Positions 49,289 through 58,848 of a DNA stretch of 64,000 bases are shown piece by piece (the stretch's first letter is position 1; each line of letters begins with the position of its first letter). Source of the stretch: Paenibacillus sp. P25 (GTDB lineage Bacteria; Bacillota; Bacilli; Paenibacillales; NBRC-103111); contig CP085629.1 of assembly GCA_024704175.1 (NCBI GenBank), positions 744,001-808,000 of the forward strand, given 5' to 3'. The translations under genes and the position numbers were made by a program. Below the pieces are notes generated by a model. It searched no databases. It had not been told where the DNA came from and worked only from the letters and a program-made list of their open reading frames with translations.

Positions 49289-50384
49289 ATGCTGTACAAA
49301 AACATAGCAAAGCCGGTGCTTTTCCGGATGGATCCGGAGCGGGCGCATCATCTTACGATCGACGGACTGCACACGGCAGGCAACATTCCGGGAGGACGGG
49401 CCCTGCTCAGAGCCATGTACGGAGTGCCTTCTTATCCTGAACTGGAGACGGAGCTGTGGGGCATCCGCTTTCCGAACCCGGTGGGACTTGCGGCCGGACT
49501 CGACAAGAATGCCAAGGCGGTTCCGGGGTTTTCCAGTATCGGATTCGGTTTTATGGAGGTTGGAACGGTAACGCCGCGACCGCGCAGCCGGGCAATGAGC
49601 GGCCCCGTCTGTTCCGGCTTCCGGAGGACCTGGCTCTGATCAACCGGATGGGTTTTAATAATGTGGGCATTGAAGGGATGAAGCGCAATCTTCGGAATCA
49701 AGGGAAGCGTACGATCCCGCTGGCCATCAATATAGGCAAGAACAAGGCGACCCCGAACGAGAAGGCGGAGGACGATTATCGGGCCTGCATTCAAGGGCTT
49801 TACGGTTACGGCGATTTCTTCGTCGTCAATATCAGCTCGCCGAATACGCCGGACTTAAGGAATTTGCAGCATGGCGACGACTTGTCCCGGCTGCTCTCGG
49901 CGGTGAAGGAAGAGGTCCGCATTCAGCATGCAAGGTTCGGCGGGCGGGAGAAGCCGGTGCTGGTGAAGATTGCGCCGGATTTGCAGCGTGAGGAAGTGGA
50001 ATATATGGTGGAAACCATTGTCCGCAGCGGCGTTTCCGGGATTATCGCTTCCAATACGACCATCTCGCGGGACGGTTTGACGAATCCGAACCGCAGTGAA
50101 ACCGGAGGCTTAAGCGGACGCCCTCTGACGGAACGCTCCACCGAGCTGATCCGTACGCTGTACCGCGCCACCGGAGGGCAGCTTCCGATTATCGGGTCGG
50201 GGGTATTTTTACCGCCGAAGACGCATATGAAAAAATACGGGCCGGGGCCAGTCTGGTAGAGGTTTATACAGCGCTGATTTACGAGGGGCCGGGGCTTCTG
50301 CGCCGATTGAACAGCGGTCTTCGCCGTCTGCTGAAAAAGGACGGGTTCTCCCATCTTTCGGAGGCGGTCGGGTCGGGATCTTAA
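49289..50384 (+). CDS. pyrD: Dihydroorotate dehydrogenase (quinone), two frameshifts
   Basis: Class 2, membrane-associated dihydroorotate dehydrogenase, about 365 residues, oxidising dihydroorotate to orotate in pyrimidine synthesis. Key segments: [48 protein letters not shown] [48 protein letters not shown] and [20 protein letters not shown]. The short N-terminal helix is typical of class 2 enzymes. Frames break near 49590 and near 50205 (five G where six are needed); the corrected end is 50384. No other pyr genes are adjacent, as usual for class 2 pyrD. Confidence 0.92.
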
Positions 50385-50410
50385 GGTGAAGTCAGAATGG
50401 AGGAAGCTGG

Positions 50411-51215
50411 ATGGATGGACGCGATTGGAAGAAGTTTCTATTGCCGTATGAACAAGCGGTAGAAGAATTAAAGGTCAAATTCAAGACGCTTCGCAGCGAG
50501 CTGAAAAGCCGCGAGGAGTATTCTCCGATCGAATTCGTAACGGGACGCGTCAAGCGCATTTCAAGCATACTGGATAAAGCCAAACGTCTGAATGTGCCGA
50601 TGGAGCAGCTGGAAACCGGCATTGAGGATATAGCGGGCATCCGGATCATGTGCCAGTTTGTCGAGGACATCGAGCGGCTGGCGGAGCTGATCAAATCGCG
50701 GGAGGACATGACGTTCCTCTATGAGAAGGACTACATTCGCAACAATAAGCCGAGCGGCTACCGCAGCTTTCATATTATCGTCGAATACCCGGTACAGACG
50801 GCGCTGGGCATGAAGCGGGTGCTTGCCGAGATTCAGCTCCGCACGCTGGCCATGAATTTCTGGGCGACGATCGAGCATTCGCTTAATTATAAATACCGGG
50901 AAAGCCTGCCGGAGGAAGTGACGACCCGGCTCAGCAAGGCGGCCGAAGCGGCTTATCTGCTGGATCAGGAGATGAGCAGCATCCGGGTGGAGATCATGGA
51001 AGCGCAGAAGCTGTTCGAGGATAAATCGGATATCATCGCAAGGGTGCTCAACGGCATTCAAGAGCTGTACTTTTACCACCGGGTCCGGGAGGCGGCGCAA
51101 TTCCAGCTTCGTTTTAACGAATTGTGGGAAACGGACGACGCCTGGCACTTGAAGCAGCCTGCTGAACCAAGTGGAGGAAGCGATACGCCGGGCGAAGAAA
51201 GGCCCGTCATCCTAA
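50411..51215 (+). CDS. relQ: Small alarmone synthetase RelQ (GTP pyrophosphokinase), one frameshift at the C-terminus
   Basis: About 267 residues synthesising (p)ppGpp from ATP and GTP or GDP. LPYEQAVEELKVKFKTLRSE, RVKRISSILDKAKRL, the synthetase motif IEDIAGIRIMCQFVEDI, KPSGYRSFHIIVEYP and EIQLRTLAMNFWATIEHSLN are present, with no hydrolase domain: a YjbM/RelQ-type enzyme. As read, the frame runs on into DUF309. In the +1 frame after about 51152 it reads SSLLNQVEEAIRRAKKGPSS and stops (51213-51215) just before the ribosome site of the next gene. I take this as the true end. Confidence 0.88.
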
Positions 51216-51235
51216 ACGATGGAGGCATACCGCGA

Positions 51236-51724
51236 ATGAAGCCTTATGACAGGCTGTATGTGCAGTTTATCTATTATTTCAATGTGGCGCGGGATTATTT
51301 CGAGTGCCATGAGGTCATGGAGGAGCTTTGGCTGGAGGAAGGCCGGGATCCTCTATACCAAGGCCTGCTGCAGGTAGCGGTGGGCCTTTATCATTACCAG
51401 AACGGGAACCCGAACGGTTCGGTGAAGCTGTTTACTGCGGCACTTGAGAAGCTAAACGGGTTCGGCGATGTGGAGCTCGGTATCGATCTGAAGCGGCTCA
51501 GGGAAGACAGCGCGGTCTATTTGGAGAAGCTGATGAAGCTGGATCAGGAATCGTTCGCTTTTTACGATCTGGATATCCGCGTTCTCGATCCGGCTTTGTC
51601 GGAGGCGGTGGAAGAGCTGCGGGTCGCATCCGCCGGAGGAGCATGGAGAGGAAGGTTGATGGTCTCAACAAATTTATATTCGTATATGCGGATCGCCTTC
51701 TTTCCTAGTATTATTTATTATTAA
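51236..51724 (+). CDS. DUF309 domain protein
   Basis: About 162 residues. The signature FNVARDYFECHEVMEELWLE with DPLYQGLLQVAVGLYHYQNG and GSVKLFTAALEKL is the DUF309 helical domain of unknown function, which carries a conserved His-Glu pair (CHEVMEELW). Its ATG has GGAGG ten bases upstream, located after the probable relQ stop. The last 30 residues (GGAWRGRLMVSTNLYSYMRI onward) look atypical and may come from another frameshift. A hairpin with a T run follows at about 51796. Confidence 0.82.
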   Translation: MKPYDRLYVQFIYYFNVARDYFECHEVMEELWLEEGRDPLYQGLLQVAVGLYHYQNGNPNGSVKLFTAALEKLNGFGDVELGIDLKRLREDSAVYLEKLMKLDQESFAFYDLDIRVLDPALSEAVEELRVASAGGAWRGRLMVSTNLYSYMRIAFFPSIIYY

Positions 51725-51795
51725 GAACGTCGTATTGTCTCCAAGGTTTCATCTTTTTTTCAGACTTTCCATGGTACACGCATGTTAAAGCCACG

Positions 51796-51823
51796 GCCCG
51801 GGCGGGATCGCTCGGGTCTTTTT
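51796..51823 (+). terminator. Terminator after the DUF309 gene
   Basis: CCCGGGCG-GGAT-CGCTCGGG (one G-U pair) followed by TCTTTTT. Confidence 0.7.
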
Positions 51824-51859
51824 GGCATTACTACATTTACATTTCATTACAATTCCTCA

Positions 51860-51914
51860 TTGACAAAAGGGCTTTCAGCGATTAACATGTATAACGATAA
51901 TGAGAATCATTATC
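51860..51914 (+). promoter_or_regulatory. Promoter with Fur box for the siderophore-binding lipoprotein
   Basis: TTGACA (51860-51865) and TAACAT (51883-51888) are spaced by 17 bases. Directly after them, GATAATGAGAATCATTATC (51896-51914) matches the 19-base Fur consensus at 18 positions. Fur with iron would cover the transcription start and repress. Confidence 0.85.
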
Positions 51915-51957
51915 ATTTGTTTTTTTGAGAAAATACATAACGGAGGGTTGCATTTTT

Positions 51958-52968
51958 ATGTCGTTCATCAGCAGTAAAGTATGGTATCGGGGGAGAACAG
52001 CGGGGATCACGGCGATTATTCTGCTGCTTTCCGTCCTGCTTGCAGCTTGCGGAAGCAGCACAAAGGGGCAGGAAGGGTCAAGCGGCGGCTCCTCGTCGGC
52101 ACAGCCGGCGAATGCGGAAAGCACCCGTAAAGTGAAACACGCGATGGGAGAAACCGATGTTCCCGCGAAGCCGCAAAGAGTGGTCGTTCTGACGAATGAA
52201 GGCACCGAAGCGCTGCTGTCGCTGGGAATTAAACCGATTGCGGCGGTAAAATCGTTCGGCGGCGATCCCTGGTTCGATCACATTAAAGCCGATATGCAGG
52301 GCGTTCAGGTCGTCGGCGATGAGAACCAGCCCAATATTGAACTGATCGCTTCGCTCAAACCGGATCTGATCATCGGCAACAAGCTGCGTCAGGAGAAAAT
52401 TTATGAACAGTTGAAGGCGCTCGCACCGACGGTTTTCTCGGAAACGCTGCTCGGGGAATGGAAAAACAATTACCGCCTGTACGCCGAAGCGGTTGGCAAG
52501 AAGGACGTGGGCGATCAGGCACTCGCCGCTTTTGACAAACGCATTGAAGACTTCCGCCAAAAGGCAGGAGATAAGGTAAAGCAAACGGTGTCCGTTGTCC
52601 GCTTCATGTCCGGCAAAACGAGAATTTATTACGAAAACACGTTCTCGGGCATTATTTTCAAGCAAATCGGCATCGCGCGTCCGGCCAAGACAAGCAAGGA
52701 AACCTTCGCCGACGAAATTACGAAGGAACGGCTTCCGGAAGCCGACGCCGATATCCTTTTTTATTTCACGTACGATTCGGGTGACGGCAAAGCCAGTAAG
52801 CAGGAGCAGGAATGGACCCAGGATCCGCTATGGAATAACTTGAAGGTGGTCAAAAACCAAAAGGTGTACAAGGTGAACGACGCGGTATGGAATACGGCGG
52901 GAGGGATCAAAGCGGCGAATCTGATGCTTGACGATTTGTATAAGTTCTACGGCATTTCCAAGTCTTGA
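51958..52968 (+). CDS. Iron-siderophore ABC transporter substrate-binding lipoprotein
   Basis: About 336 residues. A lipoprotein signal with lipobox LLAAC (about residues 25-29) is followed by a Ser/Gly linker and a class III (FecB/FhuD-type) binding domain. Landmarks: HAMGETDVPAKPQRVVVLTN, EGTEALLSLGIKPIAAV, QPNIELIASLKPDLIIGNKL, and the final KVNDAVWNTAGGIKAANLML. It delivers a ferric siderophore to a membrane permease. No permease or ATPase gene is adjacent, so it must use one encoded elsewhere. A Fur box controls it. Closest style: YfiY/FeuA-like proteins. Frame intact. Confidence 0.9.
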   Translation: MSFISSKVWYRGRTAGITAIILLLSVLLAACGSSTKGQEGSSGGSSSAQPANAESTRKVKHAMGETDVPAKPQRVVVLTNEGTEALLSLGIKPIAAVKSFGGDPWFDHIKADMQGVQVVGDENQPNIELIASLKPDLIIGNKLRQEKIYEQLKALAPTVFSETLLGEWKNNYRLYAEAVGKKDVGDQALAAFDKRIEDFRQKAGDKVKQTVSVVRFMSGKTRIYYENTFSGIIFKQIGIARPAKTSKETFADEITKERLPEADADILFYFTYDSGDGKASKQEQEWTQDPLWNNLKVVKNQKVYKVNDAVWNTAGGIKAANLMLDDLYKFYGISKS

Positions 52969-52981
52969 TTGGAATGGAATG

Positions 52982-53009
52982 AAAAAAAGCTCCGTCAGGA
53001 GCTTTTTTT
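52982..53009 (+). terminator. Bidirectional terminator
   Basis: AAAAAGCTCC-GTCA-GGAGCTTTTT with seven T; it overlaps the last codons of the convergent thioredoxin gene. Confidence 0.85.
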
Positions 53010-53483
53010 GTATTTGGAGAGGAACTGCTTGAACGTATCGGCCGTCTGCTCTCCTTCCAGACGCTCTACTTCTTTGCCGCCTTGATAAGCGATCAGTGTC
53101 GGCGTGGCGTTGATGTTGTAACGGTCCCAACCGTTCTTAAACTCCTCGAGGTTGAACTGTTTGATTTCCATGCCGAGGCTTTTGGCGACCGGATTGAGCA
53201 CCGGTGTCGTCACCTTGCAGTGCGGGCAGGTCGATGCGAAGTAGTACAGAACGAAATCCTCTTTACCCGCGATTTTTTTGTCCAGCTCGTCCGGGAGAAT
53301 GATGTTCTGATAATTCGGATCGTCGAGGAGCTTAATCGTCTCGGGATTCAGCTTGTCCGGTGCAATGCCGTACACATTGTTGGCGTACTTGCTGTTTTTC
53401 GCCTGGTTCGACTGGGCATTGACCACATAGATGACGCCGAACAGCACGACGATGACGGATAAATAAATGGCGAGCTTTTTCAT
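52995..53483 (-). CDS. Membrane-anchored thioredoxin-like protein
   Basis: A 162-residue protein with an N-terminal anchor (LAIYLSVIVVLFGVIYVV) and an extracytoplasmic thioredoxin fold. The redox motif is YYFASTCPHCKVTTPVL (CPHC); the cis-Pro segment is NINATPTLIAYQGGKEV. CPHC is typical of oxidising or disulfide-relay members such as BdbA. No quinone-linked partner (BdbB) is in the window. Ends in a KKSS tail. Frame intact. Confidence 0.87.
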   Translation of the reverse strand: MKKLAIYLSVIVVLFGVIYVVNAQSNQAKNSKYANNVYGIAPDKLNPETIKLLDDPNYQNIILPDELDKKIAGKEDFVLYYFASTCPHCKVTTPVLNPVAKSLGMEIKQFNLEEFKNGWDRYNINATPTLIAYQGGKEVERLEGEQTADTFKQFLSKYKKSS

Positions 53484-53654
53484 GCACCTTTCAATTCCTT
53501 TCCATTGGGCTATTGTTTGTAAAAAGATTCGTTGCCGCGCTGAGGTTTCCTCCTACGATCATACAATAATTTTGAAGGAATTTCGACTTTTATGTGGAAA
53601 TAAAATCTAAAGTAAAGGAAGCCGTGAGCACACCGGGGAAGCGGGGAAAACAGC

Positions 53655-55238
53655 ATGAGAGGTTTACAGGGAATCCGTCAAAAAGTAACCCCTTACATTT
53701 GGTATCTCTTAGGAGTATGCGCACTCGGCGGTTTATTTGCCGGTATTTATTCCCTGAGCGCCGGCCGGGATATAGCGACCGCCGGGGAAGGGAGCCATCC
53801 GTCCCAGGATCAGGTGAAGCATGTACCGGATGCACGGAGCTATAACGTCACCGATGCTTCTCAAAGCGAAGGTGTGTCCGCTGCATCCGACGCTTCAGCC
53901 CCGATATCGATCGCCAAATCAAAGATGAGCCGCGGTCTGCAGATCACACTGAAGCAAGCCCGCATTCTGGAACAATATAAGGCCGCAGGCGGCAGTAAAA
54001 TGGTCTATCTCGTTCAGCGCAGCGGGCAGCAAGGGGAAGAGCCGTGGTCGAAGCTAGATCTCGTGAGCGCCGATCCCGTCACGCAGACGGTCGTTCAGTC
54101 GCCGGTCGGGGCAACCTCCGGGATTCCGCCCGAGCTTGCGGGACGTGCTTCGAAGCTGTGCGGATTTTTGAACGCGGATGAATTGGTGTACACGACGGTT
54201 CGAAAACAAGAGGAAGAGCTGGTCTACGAAGTAAACCGCTACCGGTTGTCCACGCATGCCGTGACACCGATGCTCGAGCTGCTCCGCATACCGAAGGGCT
54301 CAGGGCGCTATCCGGAAATTTGGGATGCCCAGGTATCCTCTGACGGGCGGTATTTGCTTGTACGCGACTCCAAGCATGGCTTAGCCGTGTACGATCTGGC
54401 TACGGGAGCGGCGACCCTGGAGGTTCCCGGTACGGCGGAGAAGCGGTCCGGAGAGTCGTTCCAGCTGGATCCGGCGAGCGGGATGGGGCTCTACAGTCCG
54501 GGGCGGTTTCAAAATGACGTATGGTGGCTTGATCTGAACAGCGTTACGGCCAGGCGACCTTTTACGGCGGAGCAGGGGCTGATTGAGGCGGGAATGGATT
54601 CGGGGCGCAAGCTGATCTATTACAATTTCACTTATGACCGCTCGCAGGAGAATATCATTGCGGGGGACCGGCGTTCGCTGCTTGCTTCGTACGGGGTCCA
54701 GCCGCTTGATCTAAGGGGCAACCCGCTCAAACGCTTCAGTCTGCCCAAGGATTCAAATGAAAGGCTCGAATTCGGCGGGTATGATGAAGAGAAGCGGACG
54801 GTGCTTTTGCATAAATTTACAGTAGCTTCCGGGAGCAAGGGGCCTTATAAAAAGACGGCGGGCTGGCTGGCGGGAGATCTTGCGAACGGAAGCATGACGC
54901 CGCTGTCCCCGGTCGACGTGCCGGACGGATGGGACAAAAAGGATATGATGTTCGGCGGCGTGCTGACAGACGCATGGAACGAAGCTCCCGGAGAGCAGGC
55001 GTTCGTGAGTACCCGGGACCGGACATATTATTTGACCCATTGGAAAACGAAGCAGGCGGTTCTGGATCCGGGCGAGGACCGGGTTCTATTCGCCGATGAG
55101 CCGGGCAAACGCCTCTTCGTCAGCTCCTTGACCCGGCCGGACCTGCTCGTTGCAGCGCTGAGTTATAAGAAGTACAATTGGGATAACCGCGATTTCGTTT
55201 GGCTCAGCGGCCATTATGTATCCCGATACCAGCCGTGA
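53655..55238 (+). CDS. Hypothetical membrane-anchored, beta-rich extracellular protein
   Basis: A 527-residue protein with one N-terminal helix (VTPYIWYLLGVCALGGLFAG) and a large exported region. After a low-complexity linker, repeated strands such as WDAQVSSDGRYLLVRDSKHG with LAVYDLATGAATLEV suggest a WD40/TolB-like propeller. No catalytic motif is evident. The family is unknown to me. The start at 53655 has GGGGAAAA upstream. It precedes the RsmF-like gene by about 58 bases, but function by association is doubtful. Frame intact. Confidence 0.72.
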   Translation: MRGLQGIRQKVTPYIWYLLGVCALGGLFAGIYSLSAGRDIATAGEGSHPSQDQVKHVPDARSYNVTDASQSEGVSAASDASAPISIAKSKMSRGLQITLKQARILEQYKAAGGSKMVYLVQRSGQQGEEPWSKLDLVSADPVTQTVVQSPVGATSGIPPELAGRASKLCGFLNADELVYTTVRKQEEELVYEVNRYRLSTHAVTPMLELLRIPKGSGRYPEIWDAQVSSDGRYLLVRDSKHGLAVYDLATGAATLEVPGTAEKRSGESFQLDPASGMGLYSPGRFQNDVWWLDLNSVTARRPFTAEQGLIEAGMDSGRKLIYYNFTYDRSQENIIAGDRRSLLASYGVQPLDLRGNPLKRFSLPKDSNERLEFGGYDEEKRTVLLHKFTVASGSKGPYKKTAGWLAGDLANGSMTPLSPVDVPDGWDKKDMMFGGVLTDAWNEAPGEQAFVSTRDRTYYLTHWKTKQAVLDPGEDRVLFADEPGKRLFVSSLTRPDLLVAALSYKKYNWDNRDFVWLSGHYVSRYQP

Positions 55239-55296
55239 CCGGACGGAGACCGGATTTATATCTTCCAGACTAACTGAAACGAGTTGAGCGATCACG

Positions 55297-56832
55297 ATGA
55301 AGCAAGGACTTCCGGAGTCCTTTTTGGAACGGATAAAGGCGAGGCTGGGGGAGGATATGCCGGCTTTCCTGGCCTCTTATGAGGAAGAGCGGCTGTTTGG
55401 CCTGAGGGTCAATACGCTCAAGTCGCCGGTCGAGGCATTCCGCGCATTGTCGGAATTTCATCTGGAGCCGGTGCCCTGGGCGGAGACGGGCTTTTATTAC
55501 CGGGAGGGGACCGGCCCGGGAAGCATCCGCACTACCATGCAGGGCTGTATTACATACAGGAGCCGAGCGCCATGGCCCCGGCGGAGCCGCTGGAGGTGCG
55601 ACCGGGCGATCGGGTGCTGGACCTCTGTGCAGCGCCGGGCGGCAAGACGACGCAGCTGGCGGCCAAGCTCCGGGGCGAGGGCCTGATTGTCGCGAACGAC
55701 GTGCATCCCGACCGGGTCAAGGCGCTCGTTAAAAATATCGAGCTTTGCGGCGTCCGCAATGCGGTTGTACTGAACGAAGATCCGGAGAAGCTGCTGCCGG
55801 CCTTTGAAGCGTTCTTCGATAAAATCCTCGTGGACGCCCCTTGCTCCGGCGAGGGCATGTTCCGCAAGGAAGAGGAGATGGCCAAGGCTTGGCGCCCGGA
55901 TTGGCCGGAGCGTTATGCGGCGATGCAGCGCGTCCTGCTGCGGCAGGCGGCCCGGATGCTGAAGCCCGGCGGCACGCTGGTGTATTCGACCTGCACGTTC
56001 TCCCCGGAGGAGAACGAGGCGATGATCGCGGCGTTTCTGGACGCGCATCCGTGGTTTGACGTTGTGCCGGCCAGTGGCGGTGCCGGCCGCGAGGGCTGGG
56101 CGCCGGGACGGCCGGACTGGCTGGAAGCGGGCGACTATGCCCGCGGGGAGGAGACGGCCGGCACGGCGCGGTTGTGGCCGCACCGCCTGCAGGGCGAAGG
56201 CCACTACGCCGCGGTGCTGCGGCACCGGGGCGGCGCGCCGGCGGCGGAAGCGCAGGCACCGGCGGCGCGGGAACGCGACGCGGCCGTGCGGGCGGAGCCG
56301 CGGCCCCGCCGCGCGGAGCGCCTGGCGCGGCGCGGAAGCGGCGCCGCGGGTACCGCCGGCCGCGCAGGCGGCCGCCGCTACCGCGGACCCGCGCGAGGCG
56401 CTTCGCCGCTTCGCGGCCGAGCAGCTGGCGGCGGAGCCGTACGCAGGCGCCGCGCTGGAATGCCGCGGCGAGCATGTGTACGCCGCGCCGCCGGGGTCGC
56501 CGGAGCTGGACCGGATCCGGGTCATCCGGCCCGGCTGGTACCTCGGCGGCGTGAACAAACAGCGCTTCGTGCCCTCGCACGCGCTGGCTCTGGGGCTGCG
56601 CGCGGAGGAGGCGCTTCGCCGCGTGAGCTTCACGGCCGGGGATCCCCGGGCCGTGCGGTACCTGAAGGGCGAGACATTGGAACTCGCCCCGGAAGACCTG
56701 CACACCGCGGCGGCGGATGTGCCTCTTAAGGGCTACGTCCTGGTCTGTGTCGACGGCTTTCCCGCCGGCTGGGGGCGGTGGCAGGACGGACTGCTCAAGA
56801 ACGATTACCCGCCCGGCTGGAGGTGGACTTAA
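55297..56832 (+). CDS. RsmF-like rRNA (cytosine-C5) methyltransferase, first paralogue, two frameshifts
   Basis: About 512 residues of the RsmB/NOP2 class. SAM-binding VLDLCAAPGGKTTQLAAKL, then ILVDAPCSGEGMFRK with the PC catalytic motif and LVYSTCTFSPEENEAM with the TC cysteine. The C-terminal domain (RVIRPGWYLGGVNKQRFVPS, YVLVCVDGFPAGWGRWQDGL) is RsmF-specific. Frames break near 55520 and near 56330. The second break lies in a very GC-rich Ala/Arg linker (56230-56400) between the two domains. It probably makes m5C in 16S rRNA. A paralogue lies at 59947-61325. Confidence 0.87.
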
Positions 56833-56837
56833 ACGAG

Positions 56838-57586
56838 ATGACTGCAAAACTTCGGCTGGACAAGCTGCTCTCGCATTCGGGCTTCGGCACCCGCGGCGAG
56901 ATCAAGCTTCTCGTGAAACGGGGAGCCGTACAAGTGAACGAGAGAACGGTCAAGGACAGCGGGCTGCAGGTACAGCCGGAGATCGATCGGATTGCGGTAG
57001 ACGGCGAGCTTGTCCTGTATAGAGAGTTTGTTTATTTGATGTTGAACAAGCCGCAGGGCGTCATATCCGCTACGGAGGACGTCCGGGACCGGACGGTGCT
57101 GGATTTGCTCGATAAGGAGTATGCCCATTTCGAGCTGTTTCCGGTCGGCCGGCTGGATAAAGATACCGAAGGGTCGCTGCTGCTCACCAACGACGGCAAG
57201 CTGGCGCATAACCTGCTGTCGCCGCGGAAGCATGTCCCGAAGACATATTACGCGGAGGTCGAGGGGCTGGTGAACGACGAGGACAGGGAGGCGTTCCGGC
57301 AGGGCGTGGAGCTCGATGACGGCTATCGCACGATGCCTGCGCAGCTCCGTATCCTGGAAACCGTGAGACAAGGTGATACTCTCCCCATGTCACGGATCGA
57401 GCTGACGATCATGGAAGGAAAGTTTCATCAAGTAAAACGCATGTTTCAGGCGGTCGGAAAGCGAGTCGTTTTCTTAAAGAGATTATCGATGGGCCCCTTA
57501 CGCTGGACGATTCCCTCGCGCCGGGAAGCTACCGGGAGCTGTCCGCGGAAGAACTTCAGCTTCTGCAGGCCCACGGCCAAACTTAG
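56838..57586 (+). CDS. 16S rRNA pseudouridine synthase (RsuA family), one frameshift at the C-terminus
   Basis: About 250 residues. The S4 RNA-binding domain (LRLDKLLSHSGFGTRGEIKL) is followed by a RsuA/RluB-type catalytic domain: YLMLNKPQGVISATED, catalytic Asp in FPVGRLDKDTEGSLLLTNDG, KTYYAEVEG and TIMEGKFHQVKRMFQAVGKR. Near 57490 one C is missing from a C run; correcting it gives MGPLTLDDSLAPGSYRELSA and the stop at 57586. As read, it would appear fused to the downstream HAD gene. It starts six bases after the methyltransferase stop, so the two rRNA-modifying enzymes form a unit. Confidence 0.9.
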
Positions 57587-57620
57587 GCGGATGGAGACAA
57601 GTGAAGGAGAAGCCCTGCTC

Positions 57621-58425
57621 ATGGACTTACAATACAAGATGATCGCGCTCGATGTGGACGGAACCCTGCTAAACGACCAATATGAGCTGACGAAAGAAAC
57701 GGCAGCGTCTGTCCGCTTGGCCCATGCGGCCGGCGTGCGAATTGTTCTCAGCACCGGAAGGGGGCCGTCTAATGCGATTCCAATCCTGGAACAGATGGGA
57801 CTCGAAGGCGTGCTGATTACCCATAATGGTGCGGTCACGGTTCAAACGCCCGGGAACGAGTCGCTGCATCAGATCAGCTTCCAAGCCTCGGAGCTGGAGC
57901 CGTTAATCCGTCATTGCCGGGCCGCCGGCATTCACTTTGACGCCTGTACGGCCATGGACATGTTTGCGGAACGGATCAGTGAGACGGCCAAGGAAATGTA
58001 CGGAAGATACATGCTTTATCCGGCGGTGCTTCCCGACCTGCTCGCCATTCGGGAGCCCCTTGTCAAATTTACGATGTTCGGCACCGCGCGGGAGATGGAT
58101 CGCATAGAAGCGGCCTTGGCGGACCTTGGGCTCCCTCTTTCGCTAAACCATATTCGGAGCGGCGACCATTTTATTGATGTCATCCCTTCCGCGGCTTCCA
58201 AGGGGAGGCACTCAAGGAGCTGGCGACCTTATGGGGGATCGACCGTTCCGAAGTGCTCGCCATCGGCAATTATTTTAACGATATCGAGATGATCCGCTTT
58301 GCCGGACTCGGAATCGCGATGGCGAACTCACCTGAAGAAGTCAAAAAAGAAGCGGACGCCGTAACGGCCTCCAATAACGAGGAGGGTGTGAGCGCCGCTA
58401 TCCGGCGGTATGTAATCAGCCGTTA
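57621..58425 (+). CDS. HAD-IIB (Cof-type) phosphatase, one frameshift
   Basis: About 267 residues. HAD motif I is MIALDVDGTLLNDQYEL, motif II LSTGRGPSNAI, and motif III/IV VLAIGNYFNDIEMIRFAG followed by GIAMANSPEEVKKEADAV. The C2b cap lies between. Such enzymes dephosphorylate sugar phosphates or flavin precursors. The start at 57621 has AAGGAG ten bases upstream. The frame breaks near 58203, where SAASKG continues EALKELATLWGIDRSE. IGNYFND replaces the more usual IGDxxND, so one acidic ligand is Asn here. Confidence 0.87.
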
Positions 58426-58438
58426 ACTATGGAACCCC

Positions 58439-58468
58439 GGGGTCCGGACACCAACGTCCGGACCCTTT
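58439..58468 (+). terminator. Terminator after the HAD gene
   Basis: GGGTCCGGAC-ACCAAC-GTCCGGACCC followed by TTTTC. Confidence 0.85.
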
Positions 58469-58536
58469 TCGCATGGATCCCGGGAATTTCCGCAAATCCA
58501 TTCATGTCATCCTATTCAGCCGCGAGCCAGAAGCGC

Positions 58537-58632
58537 TTAGATAAAGAACCCTGAGCACGTTACGATAACCAGAAGAATGAACAACACGAGGATCACGCCA
58601 GTGGAAGTAAAAAATCCGCCTGCAAAAGACAT
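58537..58632 (-). CDS. YjcZ-family sporulation mini-protein (31 residues)
   Basis: A 31-residue, highly hydrophobic peptide: MSFAGGFFTSTGVILVLFIL followed by LVIVTCSGFFI. The G/F-rich start and VLFILLVIV...GFF ending match the YjcZ/SscA family of tiny proteins made during sporulation in Bacillus and Paenibacillus. GGGAGG lies seven bases before the ATG, which is unusually strong support for so short a gene. One transmembrane helix. It is flanked by unrelated plus-strand genes. Confidence 0.85.
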   Translation of the reverse strand: MSFAGGFFTSTGVILVLFILLVIVTCSGFFI

Positions 58633-58848
58633 TTGGTATTCCTCCCTTTTTTGGTTGAGCTCCGATTGATTCCCTTGAGGGGCATCGGTCTACTTTAATA
58701 TATGGCATTTTTCCCAAGGCGTATGGACTTCTGTCCGGGGTGTATACTTTTTAGGCGAGGCAGGACATGCTAAGGAAGGCTATTCTTTCACGTCTGCCTG
58801 GGGCTAAAGCCGAAGGCGAGCACCATCATGTCCAGGGGAGGAATTCAT

